The translations under genes were made by a program, and so were the position numbers. Positions 43,239 to 51,638 of a stretch of DNA of 64,000 nt are shown piece by piece. The notes below the pieces were generated by a model, which saw only the letters and a list, made by a program, of their open reading frames with translations, did not search any database and had not been told where the DNA came from. The stretch's first letter is position 1. Each line of letters begins with the position of its first letter. Source of the DNA: Brevibacterium sp. CCUG 69071 (GTDB lineage Bacteria > Actinomycetota > Actinomycetes > Actinomycetales > Brevibacteriaceae); the NCBI RefSeq assembly GCF_021023135.1, contig NZ_PGFV01000002.1, forward strand, positions 682,001 to 746,000, read 5' to 3'.

Positions 43239-44026
43239 GCGCGAAGGCCGAGAAACCCTCCGCGGCCGATATGCCTCCCGAGGAGGAGAAGGTCCTCGTC
43301 TCCTTCGATCCCGCCTCGGTGCGCAAGCAGAACCGGGCCGGCACCCTCGCCGCGACGACGGCCTACGGGCTCATGCGCACCGCCACCCGGATGAGCGTGC
43401 GCGGGCTCGAGCACCTCCCGCCGAAAGGCACCGGCATCATCATCGCCGCCTACCACGCGAATCACCTCGACCCGATCCTCGTGGGCCTCGCACTCGAGCG
43501 CAACGGCCGGATGCCGCACTTCCTCGCGAAGTCGACACTGTTCTCCGGTGCCCTCGGCGCGATCCTCAAGTCGATCGGCCAGATCCCCGTGCTGCGGGCG
43601 TCCGCCTCGGCGGGTGATTCCCTCGAATACGCGAAGGACGCCCTGGCCAACGGGCAGACCGTCGTCATCTACCCCGAAGGCACGCTGACGAAGGACCCCG
43701 AGTTCTGGCCTCAGCACTTCAAGACCGGCACCGCCCGCCTGGCCCTGGAGACCGGAGCCCCGATCATCCCGCTGGCCCACTGGGGACTGGACACGATCTA
43801 CCCGCGCGGGGGCAGGAAGCGTCTGCGGTTCAAGCCCTTCAGCCACGAGTCGATCGTGGAGTTCGGGCCCGCCGTCGACTATTCGGACATCTGGGCCCAC
43901 CGGGATGAGAAGTCGACCATGGGGGAGCTGTCCCGCCGGCTGAAGAACACGATTGCGGCCATGGTCGCCGACCTCTCCCGCCGTGAGCTTCCGACCCGAT
44001 TCGCAGAGAAGGAGACGGACGAATGA
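43235..44026 (+). CDS. plsC: 1-acyl-sn-glycerol-3-phosphate acyltransferase
   Basis: 263 residues. PlsC-family acyltransferase: catalytic motif AYHANHLDPIL (H-x4-D), HFLAKSTLFSGALGAILKSI, and YPEGTLTKDPEFWPQHFKTG (the EGT motif binding glycerophosphate). It acylates lysophosphatidate at the membrane. It overlaps murA and gpsA by 4 nt on each side, so cell-wall and phospholipid precursor genes are translated in series. N-terminal 30 residues are charged and variable. Confidence 0.88.
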   Translation: MSAKAEKPSAADMPPEEEKVLVSFDPASVRKQNRAGTLAATTAYGLMRTATRMSVRGLEHLPPKGTGIIIAAYHANHLDPILVGLALERNGRMPHFLAKSTLFSGALGAILKSIGQIPVLRASASAGDSLEYAKDALANGQTVVIYPEGTLTKDPEFWPQHFKTGTARLALETGAPIIPLAHWGLDTIYPRGGRKRLRFKPFSHESIVEFGPAVDYSDIWAHRDEKSTMGELSRRLKNTIAAMVADLSRRELPTRFAEKETDE

Positions 44027-45036
44027 GCGTGGACAGGATTGCGGTCCTCGGAGCCGGTTCATGGGGTACGACCTATGCGGCGGTCATCGCCGATGCCGGA
44101 TTCCCCGTCACCCTGTGGGCCCGTCGGCCCGAGGTCGCCGAGGAGATCAACACTGCACACACCAATGAGCGTTACCTCGGTAAGCGGGTCCTGCCGGAGC
44201 TGCTGGTCGCCACCGACGACGACATCGCCGCTGTCACCGACGCCGAGGTCATCGTCCTCGCCGTGCCCGCGCAGACCCTGCGGGAGAACCTCGGCCGGTG
44301 GAAGGCTCAGCTGAGCCCCGAGGTTCGACTAGTCAGCCTGATGAAGGGCATCGAGGTCGACACCGGCAAACGCATGTCCGAGGTCATCGCCGAGGTCGCC
44401 GAGGTCGACCCCGCGCAGATCGCCGTCGTCTCCGGTCCGAACCTCGCCCGGGAGATCGCCGACCAGCAGCCCACCGCCACAGTGGTGGCCGCGGAGAGCA
44501 TCGAGACCGCCGAGGTGGTCGCCGAGATCAGCGCGAACTCCTACTTCCGGCCCTATACGAACACCGATGTCATCGGCGTGGAGATGGGCGGAGCGGTGAA
44601 GAACGTCATCGCCCTGGCGGTCGGCATCGCCGACGGGCAGAAGCTCGGGGACAACTCGAAGGCCTCGATCATCACCCGCGGGCTGGCCGAGACCTCACGT
44701 CTGGCCGCGGCCATGGGCGCCGAGGCGCACACGCTCTCCGGACTCGCCGGACTCGGCGATCTCGTCGCCACCTGTGCCTCCCCGCTCTCGCGCAATCGGA
44801 CCTTCGGTCGCCACCTCGGCGAGGGGATGAGCCTCGAGGAGACCATCGCCCACACCTCGCAGACCGCGGAAGGGGTGAAGTCGTCTCCGGCCGTCCTCGC
44901 CCTCGGACGCCGGTACGGGGTCGACCTGCCGATCACCGAGGCGGTATGTGCGGTGCTCGCGGGCAAGCTGCGGGTTGACGAACTCTCCGGATTGCTGTTG
45001 TCTCGGAAACGTAAGCACGAAGGACCGCCCGCCTGA
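44023..45036 (+). CDS. gpsA: Glycerol-3-phosphate dehydrogenase [NAD(P)+]
   Basis: 337 residues. Reduces dihydroxyacetone phosphate to glycerol-3-phosphate for phospholipid synthesis, the substrate pathway of PlsC upstream. N-terminal GAGSWGTTYAAVIADAG is the dinucleotide motif; VSGPNLAREIADQQPTA, GGAVKNVIALAVGIADG with the catalytic Lys, SGLAGLGDLVATCASPLSRN and TAEGVKSSPAVL complete the family pattern. Start overlaps the plsC stop. Confidence 0.96.
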   Translation: MSVDRIAVLGAGSWGTTYAAVIADAGFPVTLWARRPEVAEEINTAHTNERYLGKRVLPELLVATDDDIAAVTDAEVIVLAVPAQTLRENLGRWKAQLSPEVRLVSLMKGIEVDTGKRMSEVIAEVAEVDPAQIAVVSGPNLAREIADQQPTATVVAAESIETAEVVAEISANSYFRPYTNTDVIGVEMGGAVKNVIALAVGIADGQKLGDNSKASIITRGLAETSRLAAAMGAEAHTLSGLAGLGDLVATCASPLSRNRTFGRHLGEGMSLEETIAHTSQTAEGVKSSPAVLALGRRYGVDLPITEAVCAVLAGKLRVDELSGLLLSRKRKHEGPPA

Positions 45037-45045
45037 GGAGGCACC

Positions 45046-45579
45046 ATGAGCGTCAATTCACCGTTCTACAACCTGTCCGATCTTCCCACCTTCACGCTGA
45101 CCAGCACGGATATCGAGAACGGCACGGAACTGTCCGGGCCGCAGCTCTCCGGCGCGATGGGCATCGACGGCGGGCAGGATCAGTCCCCGCAGCTGTCCTG
45201 GTCCGGCTTCCCGGACGAGACCAAGGCCTTCGCCGTGACCTGCTTCGATCCCGATGCGCCCACCGGTTCCGGTTTCTGGCACTGGGTCGTCACCGACCTG
45301 GATGCCTCGGTGACCTCTCTGCCCACGGATGCCGGCAACCCGGAGTCCGACGGTCTTCCCGCCGGTGCAGTGACCCTGCGCAACGATGCCGGTGAACCCC
45401 GTTTCGTCGGTGCCGCCCCACCGGCCGGACACGGACCCCACCGCTACTACTTCATCGTCACCGCGCTGTCCGAGCCGCTGGGCATCGATGAATCGGCTTC
45501 GCCGGCCTTCGCCGGTTTCAACATGTTCTTCAAGGGCATCGCACGGGCGTGGCTGGAGTGCACGTTCGAACTCAAGTGA
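45046..45579 (+). CDS. YbhB/YbcL-family PEBP-like protein
   Basis: 177 residues behind GAGGAGG, 9 bp after gpsA. Phosphatidylethanolamine-binding/Raf-kinase-inhibitor-like fold: DQSPQLSWSGFPDETKAFAV, CFDPDAPTGSGFWHWVVTDL (the D-P-D-A-P and x-HW- anion-site residues), and AAPPAGHGPHRYYFIVTALS. Role in bacteria is not established. It is inserted between gpsA and ddl in an otherwise conserved cell-envelope cluster and is probably co-transcribed with gpsA. Confidence 0.9.
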   Translation: MSVNSPFYNLSDLPTFTLTSTDIENGTELSGPQLSGAMGIDGGQDQSPQLSWSGFPDETKAFAVTCFDPDAPTGSGFWHWVVTDLDASVTSLPTDAGNPESDGLPAGAVTLRNDAGEPRFVGAAPPAGHGPHRYYFIVTALSEPLGIDESASPAFAGFNMFFKGIARAWLECTFELK

Positions 45580-45636
45580 GCTAGAGTTCTTCCGGCTGTG
45601 TGACTCTCGCAGGCGCCGAAACGAGCAAGGAAACCT

Positions 45637-46752
45637 ATGCCAGACACCGATCACCGCCCCCTCGTCGCCGTCCTCTTCGGCGGACGATCGAGCGAACATT
45701 CCGTCAGTTGCGTGACCGCGGCCGGAGTGATCAAGGCCATCGATTCCGAGGCTTACCGCGTGCTGCCGATCGGCATCACGAAGACCGGTGTGTGGCGCAT
45801 CGTCGAGGACTGGGAGGCCATGCGCTTCGACCCGGCGAACATGCCGGAGGTGATCGACGACGGCACCGAGGTGATCCCGCCGATCTCCGCACAGGGTTCG
45901 TCCCTGCTGCACCGGGATGCCGAGGGAGTCCTCAGCGAACTCGGCTCCGTCGACGTCTACTTCCCGCTGCTCCATGGCCGGTTCGGGGAGGATGGGACTC
46001 TGCAGGGTCTGTTCGAGCTCAGCGACACCGCGTTCGTCGGCTCCGGGGTGTTCTCTTCGGCGGCGAGCATGGACAAGCACTATACGAAGTCGCTGATGGC
46101 CCATGCCGGGATCCCGACCTGCCCGTGGGAGCTCGTCACCGAGACCATGTGGACTACAGACCGGGCCGAGGCCGAGTCCCGGGTCGCCGGACTCGGCCTG
46201 CCCGTGTTCGTCAAACCCGCCCGCGCGGGATCGTCGATGGGGGTCAGCCGGGTGACCTCGGCCGAAGGGCTGGAGGCGGCTCTGCTCGAGGCCTTCGTCC
46301 ACGACACGAAGGTCATCGTCGAACCCCAGGTGGTCGGCCGTGAGGTCGAATGCGCGGTCCTCGGCTCGATCCACGACTCGCAGCTGCGGACCTCGCATCC
46401 CGGAGAGATCGCTGTGACCGGGGATCATGCCTTCTACGACTTCAACGCCAAATACCTCGACCTCGCCGACGCCGAGGTGACCTGCCCGGCCCGCGTGGAC
46501 GAGGCGACCACGGCCCGGATCCAGGAACTCGCCGCCCAGGTCTTCCGTCTCTTCGACTGCACCGGGCTGGCCCGCGTCGACACCTTCGTCACGGACACCG
46601 GCGAGGTGCTCATCAACGAACTCAACACTCTTCCGGGCTTCACCCCCACCTCGGCGTACCCGTTCATGTGGGCGAACTCCGGGCTCGACTACTCGGAGCT
46701 GATCTCCGAACTCATCGGCATCGCCCTGGTCGACCACGCCCGCACGAGCTGA
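45637..46752 (+). CDS. ddl: D-alanine--D-alanine ligase
   Basis: 371 residues. ATP-grasp ligase forming D-Ala-D-Ala for peptidoglycan. Visible family blocks: VLFGGRSSEHSVSCVTAAGV, PLLHGRFGEDGTLQGLFEL, VGSGVFSSAASMDKHYTK, VFVKPARAGSSMGVSRV (ATP site), DFNAKYLD and VLINELNTLPGFTPTSAYP (metal ligands and the active-site loop). A -10 box TAGAGT lies in the 57-bp gap after the PEBP gene. Its stop codon is part of a long palindrome shared with the converging VOC gene. Confidence 0.96.
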   Translation: MPDTDHRPLVAVLFGGRSSEHSVSCVTAAGVIKAIDSEAYRVLPIGITKTGVWRIVEDWEAMRFDPANMPEVIDDGTEVIPPISAQGSSLLHRDAEGVLSELGSVDVYFPLLHGRFGEDGTLQGLFELSDTAFVGSGVFSSAASMDKHYTKSLMAHAGIPTCPWELVTETMWTTDRAEAESRVAGLGLPVFVKPARAGSSMGVSRVTSAEGLEAALLEAFVHDTKVIVEPQVVGREVECAVLGSIHDSQLRTSHPGEIAVTGDHAFYDFNAKYLDLADAEVTCPARVDEATTARIQELAAQVFRLFDCTGLARVDTFVTDTGEVLINELNTLPGFTPTSAYPFMWANSGLDYSELISELIGIALVDHARTS

Positions 46753-46841
46753 GATCCCTCGCCGACCGCACACGTTCGCGTCGCTGTATCAGCGTGTGAT
46801 GCGTGCTCTCGACGCCACCTTGTGCGGTCGGCGAATCTCAG
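46749..46841. terminator. Long palindromic bidirectional terminator, ddl and VOC gene
   Basis: Two blocks pair: CTGAGAT (46749-46755) with ATCTCAG (46835-46841), and TCGCCGACCGCACA (46759-46772) with TGTGCGGTCGGCGA (46821-46834). The TGA stops of both converging genes lie in the outer arms. About 48 nt form the internal loop, with further small repeats. Confidence 0.7.
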
Positions 46842-47236
46842 CTCGCGGCCCGCTCGCCGGCTTCCGCGCTCTGCGGGGTGAATACGTTGATGAGATTGCC
46901 GTCGGGATCGCGCAGCAGCAGTGAGCGATTGCCCCACGGCATGTCGGTCGGTTCGTTGACGAACGTGCCGATCCACTCCTGCAGCCTGGGATAGAGCTCA
47001 TCGACATCAGCGACGAGCAGGTCGAGGATGACGGAGCGGTTGGCTCCCGCCTCTGCGGCATTCTCGCCGAGGAGCGGGACCGTCTGCGAACTGGCGATGG
47101 CCAGCGTGCCGCGCGGGGTGCGGACCTCGGCGAACAGCGTGTGTGCCCGCACCGCCTCGTGGCCGGTGAGTCGTTCGTAGAAGCCGACCAGTCGGTCGAT
47201 ATCGTCGGTGATGATCCTGGTTGCCGCGAATTCCAT
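46838..47236 (-). CDS. VOC-family protein (glyoxalase/bleomycin-resistance fold)
   Basis: 132 residues from ATG 47236 behind GAAGGAG. Single-chain VOC protein with paired beta-alpha-beta-beta-beta modules: ATRIITDDIDRLVGFYERLT, then RSVILDLLVADVDELYPRL and PWGNRSLLLRDPDGNLINVF, the last carrying the conserved D-P-D-G-N-x-I/L and the terminal metal-ligand region. Members include glyoxalases, dioxygenases and antibiotic-binding proteins; the reaction is unknown. It diverges from a WYL-family regulator, which likely controls it. Confidence 0.85.
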   Translation of the reverse strand: MEFAATRIITDDIDRLVGFYERLTGHEAVRAHTLFAEVRTPRGTLAIASSQTVPLLGENAAEAGANRSVILDLLVADVDELYPRLQEWIGTFVNEPTDMPWGNRSLLLRDPDGNLINVFTPQSAEAGERAAS

Positions 47237-47297
47237 TGTGGTCTCCTTCGTTGAGCGCAAGTGCGCCGGTTCTGACGCGTCAACCACGCTACGTGCA

Positions 47298-47323
47298 ATA
47301 CCGGTCGATACCTGTCCGGTATC
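47298..47323. promoter_or_regulatory. Nested palindromic operator between the VOC gene and the WYL regulator
   Basis: ATACCGG (47298-47304) with CCGGTAT (47316-47322) and, nested, GATACC-TGTCC-GGTATC (47307-47323) are both perfect inverted repeats. They lie just before the regulator start (47340) and about 60 bp from the divergent VOC gene, fitting autoregulation and control of the neighbour. Confidence 0.5.
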
Positions 47324-47339
47324 TATGGAGAATGGCTTC

Positions 47340-48332
47340 ATGACCGGATCGACTCAGCGGGTGCTGCGGCTTCTCGAACTGCTCCAGTCGGCTGACGTCC
47401 GCAGCGTCGCCGAACTCGCCGAGAGACTCGATGTCGATGAGCGCACGGTGCGACGCTATGCCGCACAGCTCACGGAGTTCGGCGTCCCAGTCGAATCCGT
47501 GCGCGGGCGCTACGGCGGCTACCGGCTCGCAGCGGGATTCCGCACACATCCGCTGATGCTCAGCGACGAGGAAGCCGCCGCCGTGGTGCTCGGACTGGTC
47601 CGGTCCTCCGGGGAGTCCGGAGTCGAGACCGCCACGGTCAGGACCGCCCTGGCGAAGCTGCGCCGGGCGCTGCCGGAGCACGTTGCCGCCCGGGTCGACG
47701 CCCTCGAACACGCCTTGACGCCGGCCGGCCGAGAGCCGTCCGCCGGTGCCGCCGCCCGAGCCATCCTCGCAGCGGCGGAGGCGATCAGGACCCGGCACCC
47801 CCTGGAGATCCGCTACGTCGACGCCGAGGACGTGCCGTCCCGCCGCCTCATCCATCCTGCAGAGCTCGCGCAGCATGCGGGTCGGTGGTACATCCGCGGG
47901 ATCGATGCCGGCAAGAACGAGGAGAGGGTCTTCCGGGCCGACCGCGTCCGCTCAGCACGACTTCTGCCGGGGACCTTCGATCCGCCCAACGATTCTCGCG
48001 ATGATGCCGACCTGGGACTCCGCTTCGCGAATGCCGACTACCCGTGGCGAGTGGTCCTCCGTGTCCACGCGGTCAGCGAGCTTGTTCGCACGCGCCTGCC
48101 TGAGAGTGTGGCGACGGTGGAGCCCCTTGCCGAGGTCGGGCACCATTCCGCATGGCAGCGGGTGACGATCAGGGCAAAGAGCCTTGAGTGGCTGCCTGCG
48201 GTGATCCTTGACCTGGGCAGCGAGGTCGTCATCGAGGAGCCGGAGGAGCTTCGCTCGCTCGTCCGGGCCGCCGCCCGGCGACTGGCTGGGATCGCCGAGG
48301 ATACGCCGCCGTATCACGATGATGAGCTCTGA
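47340..48332 (+). CDS. WYL-domain (YafY-type) transcriptional regulator
   Basis: 330 residues from ATG 47340; GGAG lies 9 nt upstream. N-terminal HTH_11-type helix-turn-helix (TQRVLRLLELLQSADVRSVA, ELAERLDVDERTVRRYAAQL, GRYGGYRLAAGFRTHPLML), a middle linker, a WYL-domain region around residues 140-215 (RHPLEIRYVDAEDV, AGRWYIRGIDAGKNEERVFR, where the usual W-Y-L is W-Y-I), and a C-terminal WCX-like extension. Such proteins sense small ligands or nucleic acids and commonly control a divergent gene, here the VOC protein. The pair looks inserted between ddl and DUF3515-thiL. Confidence 0.87.
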   Translation: MTGSTQRVLRLLELLQSADVRSVAELAERLDVDERTVRRYAAQLTEFGVPVESVRGRYGGYRLAAGFRTHPLMLSDEEAAAVVLGLVRSSGESGVETATVRTALAKLRRALPEHVAARVDALEHALTPAGREPSAGAAARAILAAAEAIRTRHPLEIRYVDAEDVPSRRLIHPAELAQHAGRWYIRGIDAGKNEERVFRADRVRSARLLPGTFDPPNDSRDDADLGLRFANADYPWRVVLRVHAVSELVRTRLPESVATVEPLAEVGHHSAWQRVTIRAKSLEWLPAVILDLGSEVVIEEPEELRSLVRAAARRLAGIAEDTPPYHDDEL

Positions 48333-48387
48333 GACCGGCCGCGCAGCTTCGCGTCGCCGCAGCTTCGCGTCGCTGCAGCCCGCGGTC
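48333..48387. terminator. Imperfect hairpin with a duplicated 15-mer between the WYL and DUF3515 genes
   Basis: The converging gap can fold using GACCG (48333-48337) with CGGTC (48383-48387) and GCAGC with GCTGC inside. Two copies of GCAGCTTCGCGTCGC (48343-48357 and 48359-48373) sit in the loop region; a related TTCGCGTCGCTG occurs in the ddl palindrome. Confidence 0.45.
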
Positions 48388-48392
48388 GGAAG

Positions 48393-48902
48393 TCAGCCCT
48401 CGAGGTCCTCGGCGCCGACGCATTCGGCCTCGGGTTTGATCGCGCTCAGCGAGGGCGAGACGGCGGCGAGCACATCATTGCCCGACTCGGCCTTGCGGTT
48501 GACGAGGACTTCGACGGCGGGCGTGCGGCCGTAGCTCGTGAACACCCAGGTGTCATCGTCGTCATCGGCGGCCTTCGAGATCCAGTCGACCCCGCTCACG
48601 CTCACACACTGATCGGTCGTGGGCCCCGGGGGAGTGACACCGCAGCGCATCACGGCGATGTTCGGGTCGCCCCAGGCCTTCGTGCCCTGCGAGGAGGTCT
48701 TGCGCTCCTGCTCTCCGGAGATCTGATCGGGCAGCCGGAGCATGACGTCCGCGCACTTCGGGTCCGCGGCATCCTGCGCGGGATCGACGATCACCGTGCG
48801 CGCACACCCGGCCAGGCTCAGCCCGACCAGCACCGTGGCCACTGCCGCCGTCGCAGAAGTGCGGGTGAGGCGGCGCGACGGGCGGTGACTCTGAGTTCTC
48901 AT
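48393..48902 (-). CDS. DUF3515 lipoprotein
   Basis: 169 residues from ATG 48902. Signal peptide with twin-Arg-like positive region and lipobox VGLSLAGC (about residues 26-33). The body has CADVMLRLPDQISGEQERKT, TKAWGDPNIAVMRCGV (with the G-x-P and Cys typical of DUF3515), DWISKAADDDDDTWVF and TSYGRTPAVEVLVN. DUF3515 proteins are found beside thiL and ddl in many actinobacteria; function unknown. A TACGGT box 6 nt before the ATG makes it leaderless, facing thiL only 32 bp away. Confidence 0.87.
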   Translation of the reverse strand: MRTQSHRPSRRLTRTSATAAVATVLVGLSLAGCARTVIVDPAQDAADPKCADVMLRLPDQISGEQERKTSSQGTKAWGDPNIAVMRCGVTPPGPTTDQCVSVSGVDWISKAADDDDDTWVFTSYGRTPAVEVLVNRKAESGNDVLAAVSPSLSAIKPEAECVGAEDLEG

Positions 48903-48908
48903 ACAACT

Positions 48909-48928
48909 ACCGTATCTCCCGATAACCT
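48909..48928. promoter_or_regulatory. Overlapping divergent promoters of DUF3515 and thiL
   Basis: TACGGT (minus strand, 48914-48909) and TAACCT (plus strand, 48923-48928) each end 6 nt before their start codons (48902 and 48935). Only 32 bp separate the two start codons, so each polymerase footprint covers the other gene's start. Confidence 0.6.
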
Positions 48929-48934
48929 TGGGGA

Positions 48935-49978
48935 ATGACCCGACTGTCCGAACTTGGCGAATCACACGTTCTCGACCGCATCCTGACCGGCAACGGCGGC
49001 GGCGCGCAGGTGATCGTCGGACCCGGGGACGATGCCGCGGTCACCCGGGTCACCGGCGATCTCGTGTCGACGGCGGACATGCTCGTCGAGGGCGAGGACT
49101 TCACTCGGGACTGGCTCGACTGGCACCGGCTGGGCCGGAAGGCCGCCGCACAGAACCTCGCCGACGTCTGTGTGATGGGGGCGAAGCCGCACGGTCTCCT
49201 CGTGTCCCTGGCCGTTCCGAACTCCACCGACATCGCCGATCTCGAGGCCCTCTACTCCGGCATCCGCGCCGAGGCGGAACGGGCGGGAGCAGCCCTCGAC
49301 ACGGAGATCCCGATCATCGGCGGCGACTTGTCCTCGGCGGGCCTCATCGTCATCGCGATCACCGCTCTGGGCACGCTGGAACCCGGACGTGCGGCGATCA
49401 CCCGCGCCGGTGCTCGAGCCGGGGATGCGATCCACCTGGCCGGCACCATCGGCCGTGCCGCGGCGGGCCTCGACCTGCTCTTCGCCGGACACCGGCTGGA
49501 GTCCGCCGCCCCGGAACTGGCCGAACTCATCGAGACCCAACTCGCTCCGCGCCCGGACTACGCGGCTCTGCGAGAGGCCACGGCGTCGGGGGGCGATACG
49601 CGGAGGGACGAGACCGCCTCGGCGGACGGGCAGCGGCCCTACACCGCGATGATCGACATCTCGGACGGACTGAGCACGGATCTCGGACGCATCGCCTCGG
49701 CGTCGGGGGTCGCCGCGGACATCGACCGCGCGGCCCTCGACGAACTCATCGACCCGCTGCTGCCGGCCGCACGGATCCTGCAGCCCTCGGCACCGACCGA
49801 ACTCGCCCTGACATGGGTGCTCGGCGGAGGAGAGGACCACGGCTTCGCCGCGTCGTCCGCCGAGCGGTCAGAGCCTGGAGTAGGCTGGCGAAGAATCGGA
49901 GAGATGAGAGCCGGAGACGGGGTCAGCCTCGACGGAACCCCGGTGCCGACCAGCGGCTTCAGCCATTTCGGGAAGTGA
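48935..49978 (+). CDS. thiL: Thiamine-monophosphate kinase
   Basis: 347 residues. Phosphorylates thiamine phosphate to thiamine diphosphate. ThiL blocks: VGPGDDAAVTRV, STADMLVEGEDFTRDW, GRKAAAQNLADVCVMGA, IIGGDLSSAGLIVIAITALG and MIDISDGLSTDLGRIASASG, then VLGGGEDHGF. A 20-residue insertion near 235 (SGGDTRRDETASADG) is unlike most members. ATG 48935 is placed by the TAACCT box. The DAK2 gene starts one base after its stop. Confidence 0.95.
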   Translation: MTRLSELGESHVLDRILTGNGGGAQVIVGPGDDAAVTRVTGDLVSTADMLVEGEDFTRDWLDWHRLGRKAAAQNLADVCVMGAKPHGLLVSLAVPNSTDIADLEALYSGIRAEAERAGAALDTEIPIIGGDLSSAGLIVIAITALGTLEPGRAAITRAGARAGDAIHLAGTIGRAAAGLDLLFAGHRLESAAPELAELIETQLAPRPDYAALREATASGGDTRRDETASADGQRPYTAMIDISDGLSTDLGRIASASGVAADIDRAALDELIDPLLPAARILQPSAPTELALTWVLGGGEDHGFAASSAERSEPGVGWRRIGEMRAGDGVSLDGTPVPTSGFSHFGK

Positions 49979-49979
49979 C

Positions 49980-51638
49980 ATGACCACCGCCAATCACGCC
50001 ATCGGCCTCAACGGGCGCCTGGCCGCCAGATGGGCCCGCCGGGCCGTCGACCGTCTGCGCAAGGAGCGCGGCGAGATCGACGAGCTCAATGTCTTTCCCG
50101 TTCCCGACGGGGACACCGGCACGAACATGTACCACACCCTGCGCAGCGCCTACCTCGCCGTCGAAGAGCTCACCGGCCCCGTCACCCTGCCCGAGGTCGT
50201 CGCCGCCCTCGCCGCCGGGGCGCGCAGGGGAGCGCGCGGCAACTCCGGTCTCATCCTCGCCGTGGCCCTGCAGGGAGTCGCCGACGCCCTGCACCAGGTC
50301 ACGGTCGCCACCCCCGACGCCATGGCCGCAGCCCTCGAGCTCGCCTCCGCCCGGGCCCGGGAAGCCGTGGCCCGGCCCGTGGACGGGACCATGCTCACCG
50401 TGCTCGACGCCATGGCCACCGAGGCCAGGGAGAAGGCCGAGTCCGGGGCCGATCTCATCGACCTCATCTCCGCGGTGCGGCTGCGCTCCCGGGAGGCCCT
50501 GCGGGAGACGACCGGTCAGCTTCCCGTGCTCCGCGAAGCCGAGGTCGTCGACGCCGGGTCGACCGGCATCGTCGAACTCTTCGACCTCCTCTACGCGACC
50601 GTGACCGGACGGACCCCGCAGGACTCGATGCTCACCGAGGTGGCCCGCGCCCCGAAGGTCCTCCACGAGGCCACGGCCGAGGAGCTCGAGATCGTGGCGA
50701 TCCTCGCCCGCAACCCCGACCGGGACCTCGCCGAGGCGCTCGATCGCCTCGGCGGGACCTCGATCGTCATCAACGGACCGAAGGTCCACGTCCACGTCGT
50801 CGACGAAACCAGGGCGACGAAAGTGCTCGACCACCTCGGCGACTACGGCATCGCCCGCCTGGACATGGAAGACCTCCGACTCCACGAGGAGGAGGGGGAG
50901 ACGCGGCTGATCGCCCTCGTCCAGGGCACCGGGCTGCTCATGCACTGCGCGCTCAACGGAGCCACCGCGATCACTCCGGCGGCGCTGGGAGGCTCTGCGG
51001 CGCTGGGAGGCTCCGCGGCTGTGCGGACGGGCGCCGAGACCAAGGGCGAGGGCATCGCCACGATCGTCGAGGAACTCATCGCCGGTGAGGACCGCACGGT
51101 CATCGTCGTCCCCAGCTCCACCTCGGCGCTGCGGTCTCTGTCCGGGCTGCGCGGGGGACAGGTCGTGCGTTCGCGCAATGTCGCGACCCTGCTCTCGGCG
51201 CTCGCCGTCTACGATCCCTTCGCCCCCGCGGGAGAGATCCTCGCGGACATGACCGAGGCCGCGGCCGGCACCCGGGTGGGCACCATCGTCTCCGCCGAAC
51301 AGCTCGCACTCAACCCGCCCACCGGCGCACTGCCGATCATCGAGGAGGGGGCGTCGGCCGCGGACGCACCGGCCGGGCCGGGAACGCAGTTCTACCGGAT
51401 CTACATCGACGGCAAGGCGAAGACGCAGAGCACGGAGCTCACGACCTTGGTCGAGAAGCTCGCCGACCGACTCCTCGGCGCCGGAGGAGAGCTGCTCACC
51501 GTCGTCCACGGACCCGGTTGCGCCCCCGAGGTGCTCAGGCATCTGCGGACATGGATCACCAAATCGCACTCGCAGGTGCGCTTCCAGGACATCGATGCGA
51601 GGGACCCGGGGACCCTGCTGATCATGGGGGTCGAATGA
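49980..51638 (+). CDS. DAK2-domain protein (FakA/YloV-like)
   Basis: 552 residues. N-terminal Dhak-L/DAK2 ATP-binding domain with LNVFPVPDGDTGTNM and ARRGARGNSGLILAVALQG, DGTMLTVLDAMA and DAGSTGIVELF; a middle and C-terminal DegV-like region with KVHVHVVDETRATKVLDHL, VIVVPSSTSALRSLS and GELLTVVHGPG. Homologues phosphorylate fatty acids with a FakB partner; no FakB is in the window, so the substrate is inferred at best. A tandem AALGGS duplication (about 50985-51020) interrupts the middle. It overlaps recG by ATGA, the conserved actinobacterial neighbour. Confidence 0.85.
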   Translation: MTTANHAIGLNGRLAARWARRAVDRLRKERGEIDELNVFPVPDGDTGTNMYHTLRSAYLAVEELTGPVTLPEVVAALAAGARRGARGNSGLILAVALQGVADALHQVTVATPDAMAAALELASARAREAVARPVDGTMLTVLDAMATEAREKAESGADLIDLISAVRLRSREALRETTGQLPVLREAEVVDAGSTGIVELFDLLYATVTGRTPQDSMLTEVARAPKVLHEATAEELEIVAILARNPDRDLAEALDRLGGTSIVINGPKVHVHVVDETRATKVLDHLGDYGIARLDMEDLRLHEEEGETRLIALVQGTGLLMHCALNGATAITPAALGGSAALGGSAAVRTGAETKGEGIATIVEELIAGEDRTVIVVPSSTSALRSLSGLRGGQVVRSRNVATLLSALAVYDPFAPAGEILADMTEAAAGTRVGTIVSAEQLALNPPTGALPIIEEGASAADAPAGPGTQFYRIYIDGKAKTQSTELTTLVEKLADRLLGAGGELLTVVHGPGCAPEVLRHLRTWITKSHSQVRFQDIDARDPGTLLIMGVE

